Source: JABWCQ01 sp964530625
GTDB taxonomy: Bacteria > Electryoneota > RPQS01
Direction of reading: 5' to 3'
NCBI GenBank assembly: GCA_964530625.1
Contig: CAZHAK010000006.1
Coordinates: 62,001-126,000, forward strand
DNA: 64,000 nucleotides
Made by a program: the position numbers and the translations under genes. The notes under the pieces were generated by a model that was given only the letters and a program-made list of their open reading frames with translations, did no database searches and was not told the DNA's origin. Positions 15,819 through 23,360 of this stretch are shown here, piece after piece. Within the stretch, counting starts at the first letter, position 1, and every line of letters begins with the position of its first letter.

Positions 15819-17156
15819 ATGAGCAAAACAAAACACGAAGTACGCGATCCAATTCATTCTTTTGTGTATTATGATAATCGCGAAAGGGGAATAATTGACT
15901 CGTGGCCTTTCCAAAGGCTTCGAGACGTGCATCAACTCGGTTTAGCTCACTTTGTGTATCCAAGCGCACGACACACTAGGTTTGAGCATTCGCTTGGTGT
16001 GATGCATTTGGCAGAGCGTATTTTTGATACGATAACAGATCCGGATAATATTAGAGAAGAAGTTAGAGAGAAATTTGGTGACGACCTAAAAGGCGAATCG
16101 CGTGGCTATTGGAGAAATGTTGTCAAACTTGCCGCATTATGTCACGATATGGGACATTTGCCGTTTTCGCATTCTGCAGAAGAAATCCTTTCCGAAGGTG
16201 AAAACCACGAAACAATCTCAAGGAAACTAATTGAATCAAATTACATAAAGGAAATTCTTAATAGATATGCGCCACCAGTTCAATCTGAAATAGTTGTAAA
16301 ACTAGCTCTTGGTCCCAAAGAGCTGAAAACACGGTTTACAGCATGGGAGGAACTGCTTGCAGAAATAGTAACTGGTGATGCCTTTGGTGCCGATAGAATT
16401 GACTATTTGTTACGTGATTCTTATCACATCGGTGTGCCTTATGGACATTTTGATCACATCAGACTTATTGATTCGCTTCGAATTCTACCATATCCAGCAG
16501 CAGACGACCTTTCGGTTTCAAAAGATTCAATAAAGTTTGGCCTTGGCGTAGACGAAGGAGGTCTCAGAACTGTTGAAGGTTTGTTGTTAGCAAGGTATCA
16601 CATGTACAACCAAGTGTATTTTCATCCGATTGTAAAAGCATATGAACTTCACTTGATTGATTTTATGAAGAAGATGTTTGAAGTCAAAAAGCTAAGTGAT
16701 ATTGATACCTTTCTTGAGTACTCAGATGGTGATGTTTATTCAGAAATTTGTAGAGCAAGATACAACACGAAGCATCCCGGCCACTACTTTGCATCACTGA
16801 TACTTAATCGAAATCACTTCAAGCCACTATATATTAGAAACAAGAATGAAGATCCCAACGCTATTGATATTTTGCAGGGGATGATGGAATCAGAGTTCTC
16901 AAAAGACAAATTTCGCGTTTTTGATAGAAAGCCCAAAAGAAAAGGTTTTGATTTCCCTATTCTTTGCGATCAAACTATTAAGTACGCGACAGATGCTTCA
17001 GACTTGCTAGCAATTATCCCACCGGCTGGTTTTCAGTGTATTTACATTGAAGCTAGTTTGCTTGGTAAAGCAAAGAGTTGGCTAGTGAACAATAAAGAGA
17101 AATTGCTTGAAAAGTCATTGGACGAAAATAAAGACGTCGGAGAGGTGAAGGAATGA
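15819..17156 (+). CDS. HD-domain phosphohydrolase, YwfO/SAMHD1-like
   Basis: This 445-residue protein belongs to the HD superfamily branch with dGTPases, YwfO/EF1143 and SAMHD1, which hydrolyse dNTPs. The metal-binding set is intact: H57 (HTRFEHSLG), H109-D110 (ALCHDMGHLPFSH) and D192 (GDAFGADRIDYLLRDS). The N-terminal KHEVRDPIHSFVYYD is typical of the family. It is distinctly AT-rich compared with its neighbours, has its own strong promoter and palindromes, and overlaps the next gene by four bases (ATGA). Its substrate and biological role here, whether nucleotide housekeeping or anti-phage, are not known. Confidence 0.85.
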   Translation: MSKTKHEVRDPIHSFVYYDNRERGIIDSWPFQRLRDVHQLGLAHFVYPSARHTRFEHSLGVMHLAERIFDTITDPDNIREEVREKFGDDLKGESRGYWRNVVKLAALCHDMGHLPFSHSAEEILSEGENHETISRKLIESNYIKEILNRYAPPVQSEIVVKLALGPKELKTRFTAWEELLAEIVTGDAFGADRIDYLLRDSYHIGVPYGHFDHIRLIDSLRILPYPAADDLSVSKDSIKFGLGVDEGGLRTVEGLLLARYHMYNQVYFHPIVKAYELHLIDFMKKMFEVKKLSDIDTFLEYSDGDVYSEICRARYNTKHPGHYFASLILNRNHFKPLYIRNKNEDPNAIDILQGMMESEFSKDKFRVFDRKPKRKGFDFPILCDQTIKYATDASDLLAIIPPAGFQCIYIEASLLGKAKSWLVNNKEKLLEKSLDENKDVGEVKE

Positions 17157-17683
17157 GCGACCTAAAGAATGCAGCGGTGCTTTGCAAACTTGTTGGGTGC
17201 TTACGAATACGAGACAATTGGGCAGGTGAGACACATATTCAAAAGACTTGGTTTTTTTTGCAAGACCTTTTCGGTGCACCTGAGGAATATGATTTTGTGC
17301 TTCACCACTATGGTCCGTTTTCATTTGAACTCCGTGGCCAACTTGAAAACATGCTGGCTGAAGGGTTTGTTGAGTTGGAAAGGGTTCCCGGGTATGGGCC
17401 ACGCTATCGTGTTACTGACCTTGGTAAACAATTAATGAGCAAATATCCAGTAGCACTTGAAAAACGTCTTAGTCTACTTGATAAAGCTGCTGATTTTGTC
17501 GGAAAACAAGGTGCAGGAGACCTTGAAAGAATTTCAACTGCGCTCTATCTGATTAATGACAATGACAAAGATTCAGACTCTGGAATTGCGAAAAGGTTAA
17601 TTGAAATCAAGCCACATATCACAGAGAAAGCTGCTCTCGATGCTGTTCGCGAAATGCGAAAAGCATTAGGTGCGATTTCGTAG
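17153..17683 (+). CDS. YwgA/Panacea-like partner protein
   Basis: The 176-residue protein starts inside the HD gene's stop codon, so the pair is coupled. LHHYGPFSFELRGQLENMLA, then VELERVPGYGPRYRVTDLGK, has the YGP motif and winged-helix-like pattern of the YwgA and SocA/Panacea (DUF4065) proteins; the C-terminal half is helical. In Bacillus a ywgA gene follows the HD gene ywfO, the same order as here (from memory). Panacea-type domains act as antitoxins in other systems, so a control role over the HD enzyme is plausible but is inference. Confidence 0.6.
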   Translation: MSDLKNAAVLCKLVGCLRIRDNWAGETHIQKTWFFLQDLFGAPEEYDFVLHHYGPFSFELRGQLENMLAEGFVELERVPGYGPRYRVTDLGKQLMSKYPVALEKRLSLLDKAADFVGKQGAGDLERISTALYLINDNDKDSDSGIAKRLIEIKPHITEKAALDAVREMRKALGAIS

Positions 17684-17740
17684 TTACTGAGTCAAAGCAT
17701 AGAGTTCTGAAGTCTTACAGTTGATTGTAAAGTGATCGTG

Positions 17741-17768
17741 CGCCGCCATCAGGCGGCGTTCGTTTTGC
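17741..17768 (+). terminator. Intrinsic terminator of the HD island
   Basis: CGCCGCC (17741-17747), loop ATCA, GGCGGCG, then TTCGTTTT. A perfect 7-bp GC stem with a T-rich tail. Confidence 0.85.
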
Positions 17769-17792
17769 CCTATTATCTTTTAGAATCCTCCC

Positions 17793-18755
17793 TTGACTTC
17801 CGTTCCGCATCTTGGTGAATTGCTGGCGCTGCTGACTGCTGTGATGTGGGCGGTGGCGGTGATCTTTTTTAAGAAGAGCGGCGAGACGGTGCATCCGTTC
17901 GCGCTGAATCTGTTCAAGAGCGTGCTGGGCGGAGTGCTGATTCTGGCGACCATTTGGTTGATGTACGGGATTGAGTTGCCGCAGATGCCGCGGCGCGATC
18001 TGCTGCTTCTGCTGGCGAGTGGAGCTTTGGGTATCGGTATCGCGGATACGCTGTTCTTCAAGATGCTCAACCGGCTGGGAGCGGCGCTGACTTCGATTGT
18101 GGACTGTCTCTATAGTCCGATGGTGATTCTGGCGGCGATGATTTGGCTGGGTGAAACGCTTAGTGTGATTCAGGTGGTGGGTGTGGCGTTGATTATCTCG
18201 GCGGTTTTGGAGGCGGTTTGGGTGCCGAGGAAGGCCCCCCCTAGCCCCCCCGTGAACGGAGGGGGATCAGAGACCCCCCCTGGCCCCCCTGCGCAGTGCG
18301 GAGGGGGAGCGGACAGGAAGCATGTTTGGGTGGGAGTGCTTTGGGGAGTGGCGGCGATGGCTTGTATGGCGCTGAGTATTGTGATTATGAAGCCGATGTT
18401 TGAACGCTATTCGCTGCTGTGGGTGATGGAGTATCGGCTTGCGGGTGGTTTGCTGATGCTGGCGGTTATCTTTCCGCTCTTGCGGGAACGCCGGGCGATT
18501 TTGCGCTCGCTGTCCGTGAGAAAAGGGTGGGGGTTTACGTTCGGGGGAGCGTTTATCGGGCAGTATCTGGCGCTGCTTTTGTGGGCGGCAGGAATCAAGT
18601 TTACGCAGGCATCGCTGGCCGCCGCCATTAATCAGACAAGCAACGTGTTTGTGTTTGTGCTGGCGGGTGTGTTTTTGAAAGAGCGGCTGACGAAGAAGAG
18701 GATTATCGGGATTGCGCTGGCGATTGTGGGGGTGTATCTGGTGACGTTTGGTTGA
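17793..18755 (+). CDS. EamA/DMT-family transporter with an in-frame repeat insertion
   Basis: The 320-residue protein has the ten-helix, two-EamA-repeat layout of drug/metabolite transporters (first repeat about 8-143, second about 177-320). The second half ends in the typical QTSNVFVFVLAGVFLKERLT and GIALAIVGVYLVTFG. Substrate unknown. Between the halves, residues about 147-174 are a Pro/Gly-rich stretch encoded by two tandem copies of a C/G-rich repeat; it falls in the cytoplasmic linker, so function is probably kept. The start is TTG at 17793, without a convincing Shine-Dalgarno sequence. Confidence 0.88.
   Translation: MTSVPHLGELLALLTAVMWAVAVIFFKKSGETVHPFALNLFKSVLGGVLILATIWLMYGIELPQMPRRDLLLLLASGALGIGIADTLFFKMLNRLGAALTSIVDCLYSPMVILAAMIWLGETLSVIQVVGVALIISAVLEAVWVPRKAPPSPPVNGGGSETPPGPPAQCGGGADRKHVWVGVLWGVAAMACMALSIVIMKPMFERYSLLWVMEYRLAGGLLMLAVIFPLLRERRAILRSLSVRKGWGFTFGGAFIGQYLALLLWAAGIKFTQASLAAAINQTSNVFVFVLAGVFLKERLTKKRIIGIALAIVGVYLVTFG
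18231..18314. repeat. C/G-rich repeat, family B-like, two tandem copies inside a gene
   Basis: Two units of about 40 bases (18231-18270 and 18271-18314) each contain a C-run of the form CCCCCCCTNGCCCCCC, a short centre, and a GGAGGGGGA block. The total length keeps the reading frame and has no stop in that frame. The elements are related in design to the repeats at 15339, 18755 and 19681. Confidence 0.8.
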
Positions 18756-18808
18756 TTGACCCCCTAACCCCCAAGAGGGCTTGATGAGCACTCGACCGGG
18801 GGGAAATT
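18755..18808. repeat. C/G-rich palindromic repeat, family B, diverged copy
   Basis: TTGACCCCCTAACCCCCAAG at the left and GACCGGGGGGAAAT at the right end, with a 15-20-base centre. The right end is identical to the right end of the copies at 15339 and 19681. It begins at the stop codon of the EamA gene. Confidence 0.7.
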
Positions 18809-18860
18809 GAAGATACAAGACCTCTTGACCCTTTCTTGGTGGAGACATATGTCGACAAAG

Positions 18861-18889
18861 TTGATAAATACTATCTAATTTGCTATGTT
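18861..18889 (+). promoter_or_regulatory. Sigma-70 promoter for the 18923 gene
   Basis: TTGATA (18861-18866), a 17-base spacer, TATGTT (18884-18889). The predicted transcript start near 18896 leaves a 27-base leader containing the AGGAGCAGGA ribosome-binding site, which supports the ATG at 18923 over an upstream in-frame start at 18836. Confidence 0.75.
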
Positions 18890-18922
18890 GTTGCTAATCT
18901 TTCACCAAACAGGAGCAGGACG

Positions 18923-19432
18923 ATGAGGAAAACAGGCAGATTATTGGTCGTGACGGCGACACTTCTCTTCACACTCGTGGCAGTGGCGATTGCCGCACCG
19001 CCCGCGATTGAAGGTACCTACAAGCTGAAATCCCGCACGCTGGCTGACGGCACGGTGATCGGCGAGGAAGCGCTTCACGGAGTGCTGAGCTTGTCCGGTG
19101 GCTTGAGCAATTTCAATGTCGGCTGGGCGGATCCCAGCGGCAAGCACTTCTCTTACTCGAAAATTTCCACCTACACGCTGACGGAAACAGACTACACCGA
19201 GACAGTGCTGTTCAGCATTATGAACGATGAAATCGGCGTCATGGCGGACGGAAAGCCCACGAACGGCCCGGTCTACACGATGAACGAGACCAAGACCGTT
19301 CCGATTGCCGTGGACGGCAGCAAGACGACGATTAATATGCCGTTTGATCCTCCGACGCTGGTGTTCGACGGCGACAAGATGGTTGGGACCATTGAAGGCG
19401 TGTTTGTGGATACTTGGGCTAAGGTGAAATAA
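18923..19432 (+). CDS. Small secreted lipocalin-like protein
   Basis: The ATG at 18923 is chosen because AGGAGCAGGA precedes it and because the product then starts with a textbook signal peptide (MRKTGRLLVVTATLLFTLVA, cleavage after AIA). The mature 145 residues are beta-rich: IEGTYKLKSRTLADGT at the N-terminus, as in lipocalin-like domains that begin with a G-x-W/Y strand, and a C-terminal MVGTIEGVFVDTWAKVK. The fold assignment is tentative; no ligand can be named. It has its own promoter and terminator, so it is a monocistronic unit. Confidence 0.65.
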   Translation: MRKTGRLLVVTATLLFTLVAVAIAAPPAIEGTYKLKSRTLADGTVIGEEALHGVLSLSGGLSNFNVGWADPSGKHFSYSKISTYTLTETDYTETVLFSIMNDEIGVMADGKPTNGPVYTMNETKTVPIAVDGSKTTINMPFDPPTLVFDGDKMVGTIEGVFVDTWAKVK

Positions 19433-19458
19433 CATCTTTGGCTACGGTTGGTTTTTGG

Positions 19459-19490
19459 AAAGCCCCTGACGATTGTCGGGGCTTTTTCTT
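19459..19490 (+). terminator. Intrinsic terminator
   Basis: AAAGCCCC (19459-19466) and GGGGCTTTTT, with an inner GAC/GTC pair. It follows the lipocalin-like gene by 26 bases. Confidence 0.9.
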
Positions 19491-19588
19491 GGGGGAATCT
19501 CAGAGCTTTCGCGCCAGCGCAAGGGCCGCTTCTCAAGCGGTTGATTTTCCGCTCAAAATCGTGCATATTGTTCCTGAACGCATGACCT

Positions 19589-19617
19589 GCGCCGCCTGTT
19601 GGGCGGCGCGTTTATTT
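19589..19617 (+). terminator. Second GC hairpin, terminator-like
   Basis: GCGCCGCC (19589-19596), loop TGTTG, GGCGGCGC (19602-19609), then GTTTATTT. A further hairpin, CCAGCG CGGG CGCTGG, follows at 19618-19633. No gene lies between this and the terminator at 19459, so it may be a backup or may end a short unannotated transcript. Confidence 0.55.
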
Positions 19618-19680
19618 CCAGCGCGGGCGCTGGACCCAGTGCGCTGCCGCAAAAGCCTGGAGATATCGGTATTACAATAG

Positions 19681-19720
19681 TTTGACCCCCCTTTATCCCC
19701 CCGGAGGACCGGGGGGAAAT
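19681..19720. repeat. C/G-rich palindromic repeat, family B, acting as the aspS ribosome-binding site
   Basis: Nearly identical to 15339-15379 (one T fewer). Its right half (GGAGGACCGGGGGGAAAT) ends directly at the ATG of aspS at 19721, so the GGAGG and GGGGGG blocks fall in the Shine-Dalgarno window. Confidence 0.85.
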
Positions 19721-21511
19721 ATGAAGAAAAGACTTATGACTACGAGAACGCATACTTGCGGGGAAGTCCGCAAAACTGATGATGGCAAGACCGTGGTTTT
19801 GCAAGGCTGGGTGGCGCGGGCGCGTGACCTTGGCGGGCTGGTGTTCATTGATTTGCGCGACCGCTATGGCAAGACGCAGGTGGTGGTGCAGCCGGAAGAC
19901 TCGGCCACTGTCGCGAAACTTGCACACGAGCTTAAGAACGAGTGGGTGATTGAGATTCAGGGGAAGGTGCGGACGCGGCCAGAGGGAATGATCAACGCCG
20001 ATTTGCCGACGGGTGAAGTGGAAGTCGTGGCGACCTCGATTGAAGTCTTGAACCGCTGTCCGGAACTGCCGTTCCAAATCGAAGGAGCCGAGAAAGCTTC
20101 CGACGAACTGCGGCTGAAGTATCGCTATCTGGATTTGCGCCGGAACGAATTGCAAGACGTGCTGATTTTGCGGCATAAAGTTTCGAACATCACGCGCGCG
20201 CATTTTACGGAACTCGGGTTTATCGAAGTGGAAACGCCGTGTTTGGTGAAGAGCACTCCGGAAGGTGCGCGCGACTATCTTGTGCCGTCGCGAGTGTTTC
20301 CGCATCAGTTTTACGCGCTGCCGCAATCGCCGCAGATTTACAAGCAGATTCTGATGGTCGCGGGATTTGATAAATATTTTCAGATTTGTAAATGTTTTCG
20401 TGACGAAGATCTGCGCAGTGACCGCCAGCCGGAGTTTACGCAGATAGACGTCGAGATGTCTTTTGCCAATCGAGATATGGTGTTTGGTGTGGTGGAAGGT
20501 TTGTGGGTCAAAATCTTGCGTGAGATTTGGGGCGTGGATCTGCCGATGCCTTTGCCGCGACTGAAGTACAACGACTGCTTGGAAACCTACGGCTCGGATA
20601 AGCCGGACCTTCGCTATGATTTGAAGTTTGAGCATCTCACGGAGCTTGTGAAAGAGACTGATTTCCGGGTGATTCGCGGAGCGGTGGATGCGGGTGGAGT
20701 TGTTATTGGATTGAGAGTTCCGGGGCAGGGAGAAATTTCACGGAAGCAGTTTGGTGAAGTGGAAGAGCTTGCGAAGGCTGCGGGGTTGGGTGGAATTTTG
20801 CCGATTAAGATTTCTGCTGAAGGTTTGAGCGGAGTGTTGGTGGGTAAGGTTGATGAAGCCGTGCTTGCCAATGTCGTGAAGCAGCTTAAGGGTGAAGTCG
20901 GAGATTTACTCTTGTTGGCGGTGGGGAAGAAGAGTGATGTGCTGAAGGCTCTGGGTGTATTGAGAATAAAATTGGCCGAGCATTTCAAGCTGTTTGATCC
21001 GGCGGATCACCGCAAGGTCTCGATGTTTTGGGTGGTGGATTTTCCGCTGTTTGAACGCGATGAAGAGACGGGCGAAGTTTGGCCCGCGCATCATCCGTTC
21101 ACGGGATTTCATCCGGACGATTCGCACATGCTGGACAGCGAGCCGTGGAACGTGCGCTCGACCTCGTATGACCTGGTGATGAACGGCAACGAGCTTTTGT
21201 CGGGTTCGATTCGTATTCATGATCCGGTTCAGCAGGCGAAGATTTTCAAGATGCTGGGGATTTCGGACGAAGATGCCAAGATGCGGTTCGGGTTCCTGGT
21301 GGATGCGCTGAAGTACGGCGCGCCTCCGATGGGAGGCTTTGCCCTCGGTTTTGACCGGATGATTATGGTTCTTACGAACCGGCCCATCCGGGACGTTATT
21401 GCCTTCCCCAAGACCACGTTGGCGCAGTCGCTGATGGATGGAAGTCCCTCGCCGGTGGAAGCTAAGCTCTTGAAAGACTTGAATATCGCTCTGCTTCCGG
21501 CAAAATCGTGA
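19721..21511 (+). CDS. aspS: Aspartyl-tRNA synthetase
   Basis: This class IIb synthetase charges tRNA-Asp. The 596-residue protein has the bacterial layout: an N-terminal OB-fold anticodon domain (RARDLGGLVFIDLRDRYGKT), catalytic core with YLDLRR, motif 2 (FRDEDLRSDRQPEFTQIDVE), a bacterial-type GAD insertion (about 295-420) and motif 3 (GGFALGFDRMIMVLT). The Leu in RDLGG is the residue found in aspartate-specific enzymes rather than the His of non-discriminating ones (from memory), so it is probably tRNA-Asp specific. The start is ATG 19721, or ATG 19736; an upstream TTG at 19682 would translate the repeat and is unlikely. Confidence 0.97.
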   Translation: MKKRLMTTRTHTCGEVRKTDDGKTVVLQGWVARARDLGGLVFIDLRDRYGKTQVVVQPEDSATVAKLAHELKNEWVIEIQGKVRTRPEGMINADLPTGEVEVVATSIEVLNRCPELPFQIEGAEKASDELRLKYRYLDLRRNELQDVLILRHKVSNITRAHFTELGFIEVETPCLVKSTPEGARDYLVPSRVFPHQFYALPQSPQIYKQILMVAGFDKYFQICKCFRDEDLRSDRQPEFTQIDVEMSFANRDMVFGVVEGLWVKILREIWGVDLPMPLPRLKYNDCLETYGSDKPDLRYDLKFEHLTELVKETDFRVIRGAVDAGGVVIGLRVPGQGEISRKQFGEVEELAKAAGLGGILPIKISAEGLSGVLVGKVDEAVLANVVKQLKGEVGDLLLLAVGKKSDVLKALGVLRIKLAEHFKLFDPADHRKVSMFWVVDFPLFERDEETGEVWPAHHPFTGFHPDDSHMLDSEPWNVRSTSYDLVMNGNELLSGSIRIHDPVQQAKIFKMLGISDEDAKMRFGFLVDALKYGAPPMGGFALGFDRMIMVLTNRPIRDVIAFPKTTLAQSLMDGSPSPVEAKLLKDLNIALLPAKS

Positions 21512-21622
21512 GGGTTGTAGTGGGCGGTTTTGCGTCGTTTCAACTGTCCCGAAGTCAATAATTCTTATAGTTCTAACAGTCTGCCGACCCGGGGGAGATT
21601 ATTTTTCACTGGGCGAGTTTCA

Positions 21623-21651
21623 TTGACAGGAGGCCTGCTTTTTGTTACATT
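21623..21651 (+). promoter_or_regulatory. Sigma-70 promoter for the phoH operon
   Basis: TTGACA (21623-21628), a 17-base spacer, TACATT (21646-21651). It is the only good promoter in the 324-base gap between aspS and phoH and would start transcription near 21658. Confidence 0.75.
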
Positions 21652-21657
21652 TAGAAA

Positions 21658-21793
21658 GGTGGTCCGAATCGAAAAAGGAATATCCGGGTAACTTACCCAC
21701 CCACTGAGTGGAAAAGAATCGAAGTCAATTGTCAGAAATCATGCGTTCTCAGTACCTCCGCCGGGCTGTCCAGTCCGACGCGAGGTATTTTTT
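21658..21793 (+). ncRNA. Structured leader or small RNA upstream of phoH
   Basis: Between the promoter and phoH lie two small hairpins (GGGTA ACT TACCC at 21686-21698 and CCAC TGA GTGG at 21701-21711) and then a terminator-like stem, TACCTC (21753-21758) with GAGGTA (21782-21787) followed by six T. The roughly 136-base transcript could be a free RNA or an attenuator leader. It matches no riboswitch class that I recognise. Confidence 0.4.
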
Positions 21794-21835
21794 GTGTAAT
21801 AAATCCAAGGAGATCCACCCCTGACTCACCGTTCT

Positions 21836-22909
21836 ATGGCTGAACAGGTCCCGCAGGACTTTATCGAGATTGTCGAGCTTCCCGTTGAGGAAGGAGTCTT
21901 AAGGCCGTTGCTGGGTCCGAATGATGAGAATCTGCGCTATTTGCAGCGCCATATTCAATCTAAAGTCACCGCCCGCCGCGAAAAGATTTTGATTCGCGGC
22001 ACTCAGACGGATAACTTGGAAGCTGTCGAGTTGATTATGGAGCTTGTGAATTTGACTCGCAAGCTCGGACAGTTATCCCGCGGTGACGTTGATCGCGTGC
22101 TGCACGTCGGCACGCCGGTGCGCGAGATGCACGCCGATCCGGACGCGCCATTCGCCGCGATGTTCCGCACGGGTGACCGCAGTTTCAAACCGCGGACAAG
22201 CGGACAGAATGAGTACTGGGAAGCAATACAACGAAGCGATTTAACCTTCGCGTTCGGTCCTGCCGGCACGGGCAAGACTTTTATTGCGGTGGTGTGTGCC
22301 GTGCAGATGTTTCAATTGGGGAAGTTTGATCGCATCGTGCTGGTGCGGCCCGTGGTGGAAGCGGGGGAGAGCTTAGGCTTTTTGCCCGGGGATGTGCGCG
22401 AGAAAGTCGATCCGTATTTTCGTCCGTTGTACGACGCGCTGATGAAAATGATTCCGGGTGACCGATTGCGCAAGCTGCTCGACCGTCAGATTATCGAGAT
22501 TGCTCCGCTGGCCTATATGCGTGGCCGTACGCTGGACAACGCGTTTCTGATTATGGACGAAGCGCAGAACACGACCGCCGGACAGATGAAGATGTTTTTG
22601 ACGCGCTTGGGTGAAAACTCGAAAGCGGTCATCACCGGCGACCTGACACAGATTGACTTGCCGCGCAAGAGTGACAGCGGACTATTGGGAATTGAACATA
22701 TTCTCGAAGGCATTGAAGGAATCGAGTTTGTTAAATTGAAAAACTCCGATGTCGTGCGCCACCCGCTCGTGGCTCGAATCGTCGGAGCTTACGATAAACT
22801 TTTGCAAAACACGGCGGATGCGAGCGGCGACGCAAAAAAAAGCGAAACAGGCGAAGACCTCGGCAAACTGCCCGAACAGGGCAACCCGGCCTCCACCTCA
22901 AATGACTGA
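21836..22909 (+). CDS. phoH: PhoH-like P-loop ATPase
   Basis: PhoH-family ATPases are linked with RNA metabolism and are usually next to ybeY, as here. The 357-residue protein has an N-terminal KH-like segment (LGPNDENLRYLQRHIQSKVT), Walker A GPAGTGKT at 141-148, the SLGFLPGDVREKVDPYFRPL signature and Walker B FLIMDEAQN. The first ATG is at 21836, but the best ribosome-binding site (AAGGAG, 21807-21812) is 23 bases upstream and would suit an in-frame CTG at 21821. The last 30 residues are a low-complexity tail. It overlaps ybeY by eight bases. Confidence 0.93.
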   Translation: MAEQVPQDFIEIVELPVEEGVLRPLLGPNDENLRYLQRHIQSKVTARREKILIRGTQTDNLEAVELIMELVNLTRKLGQLSRGDVDRVLHVGTPVREMHADPDAPFAAMFRTGDRSFKPRTSGQNEYWEAIQRSDLTFAFGPAGTGKTFIAVVCAVQMFQLGKFDRIVLVRPVVEAGESLGFLPGDVREKVDPYFRPLYDALMKMIPGDRLRKLLDRQIIEIAPLAYMRGRTLDNAFLIMDEAQNTTAGQMKMFLTRLGENSKAVITGDLTQIDLPRKSDSGLLGIEHILEGIEGIEFVKLKNSDVVRHPLVARIVGAYDKLLQNTADASGDAKKSETGEDLGKLPEQGNPASTSND

Positions 22910-23360
22910 TCAACCTCCCCCTCGCAGGCGTGCGCGAGGAACTCTTGAATTCTATTCTGAGATTCCCCGTGCGCGCGTGCGTAAAGACTACGCGCTGGCT
23001 TGCGCAAGCATCGCCATGCGCAAAGTTTCCCATTCCGTCGGCACCATTCGATTCGTGCTCGTTAACGACCGCAAGATGGCGAAACTGCATCGTGAGTTTC
23101 TGAATCTGCGCGGCACGACGGACGTGATGACCTTCAATCTCACCGATCCGGGCGCGGCTTTGGAAGGCGAAGTTTATATCTGCCTCGATCAAGCCCGCCG
23201 GCAAGCGAAAGAGTATCGCGTTCCCCTGTATCAGGAAGTCGCGCGCTTGGCAGCACACGGTGTTCTGCATCTGGCAGGCTTGGACGATCGCACGGACTCC
23301 GGACGGGCACGCATGCGGCGCTATGAAGACCGCGCACTTAAGATGGGGAGCGCAGCATGA
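22902..23360 (+). CDS. ybeY: Endoribonuclease YbeY
   Basis: YbeY is a zinc enzyme for 16S rRNA 3'-end maturation and ribosome quality control. The ATG at 22902 is chosen since it lies at the end of phoH and gives a normal 152-residue protein; an open frame extends further upstream but only as a shadow of phoH. Motifs seen: VLVNDRKMAKLHREFLN, RGTTDVMTFNL, and the metal motif HGVLHLAGLDD, where the third His of the usual H-x3-H-x5-H is Asp. A similar change is known in some FCB-group homologues (from memory). It overlaps the next gene by four bases. Confidence 0.92.
   Translation: MTDQPPPRRRARGTLEFYSEIPRARVRKDYALACASIAMRKVSHSVGTIRFVLVNDRKMAKLHREFLNLRGTTDVMTFNLTDPGAALEGEVYICLDQARRQAKEYRVPLYQEVARLAAHGVLHLAGLDDRTDSGRARMRRYEDRALKMGSAA

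Noticed and set aside
18267..18848. 193-residue minus-strand open frame
   Set aside because: Antisense to the EamA gene and to C/G-rich repeats; the product is a Gln/His/Arg-rich shadow.
18836..18922. Upstream start for the lipocalin-like protein
   Set aside because: It would translate the promoter region and bury the signal peptide; ATG 18923 has a good Shine-Dalgarno sequence.
19491..19680. tRNA or T-box leader upstream of aspS
   Set aside because: No cloverleaf, no GGTTCRA T-loop and no T-box sequence; the interval holds only hairpins and a repeat.
19553..20635. Minus-strand 360-residue open frame
   Set aside because: It lies antisense to aspS and across a terminator hairpin and the family-B repeat; composition is His/Arg/Gln rich with no recognisable fold.
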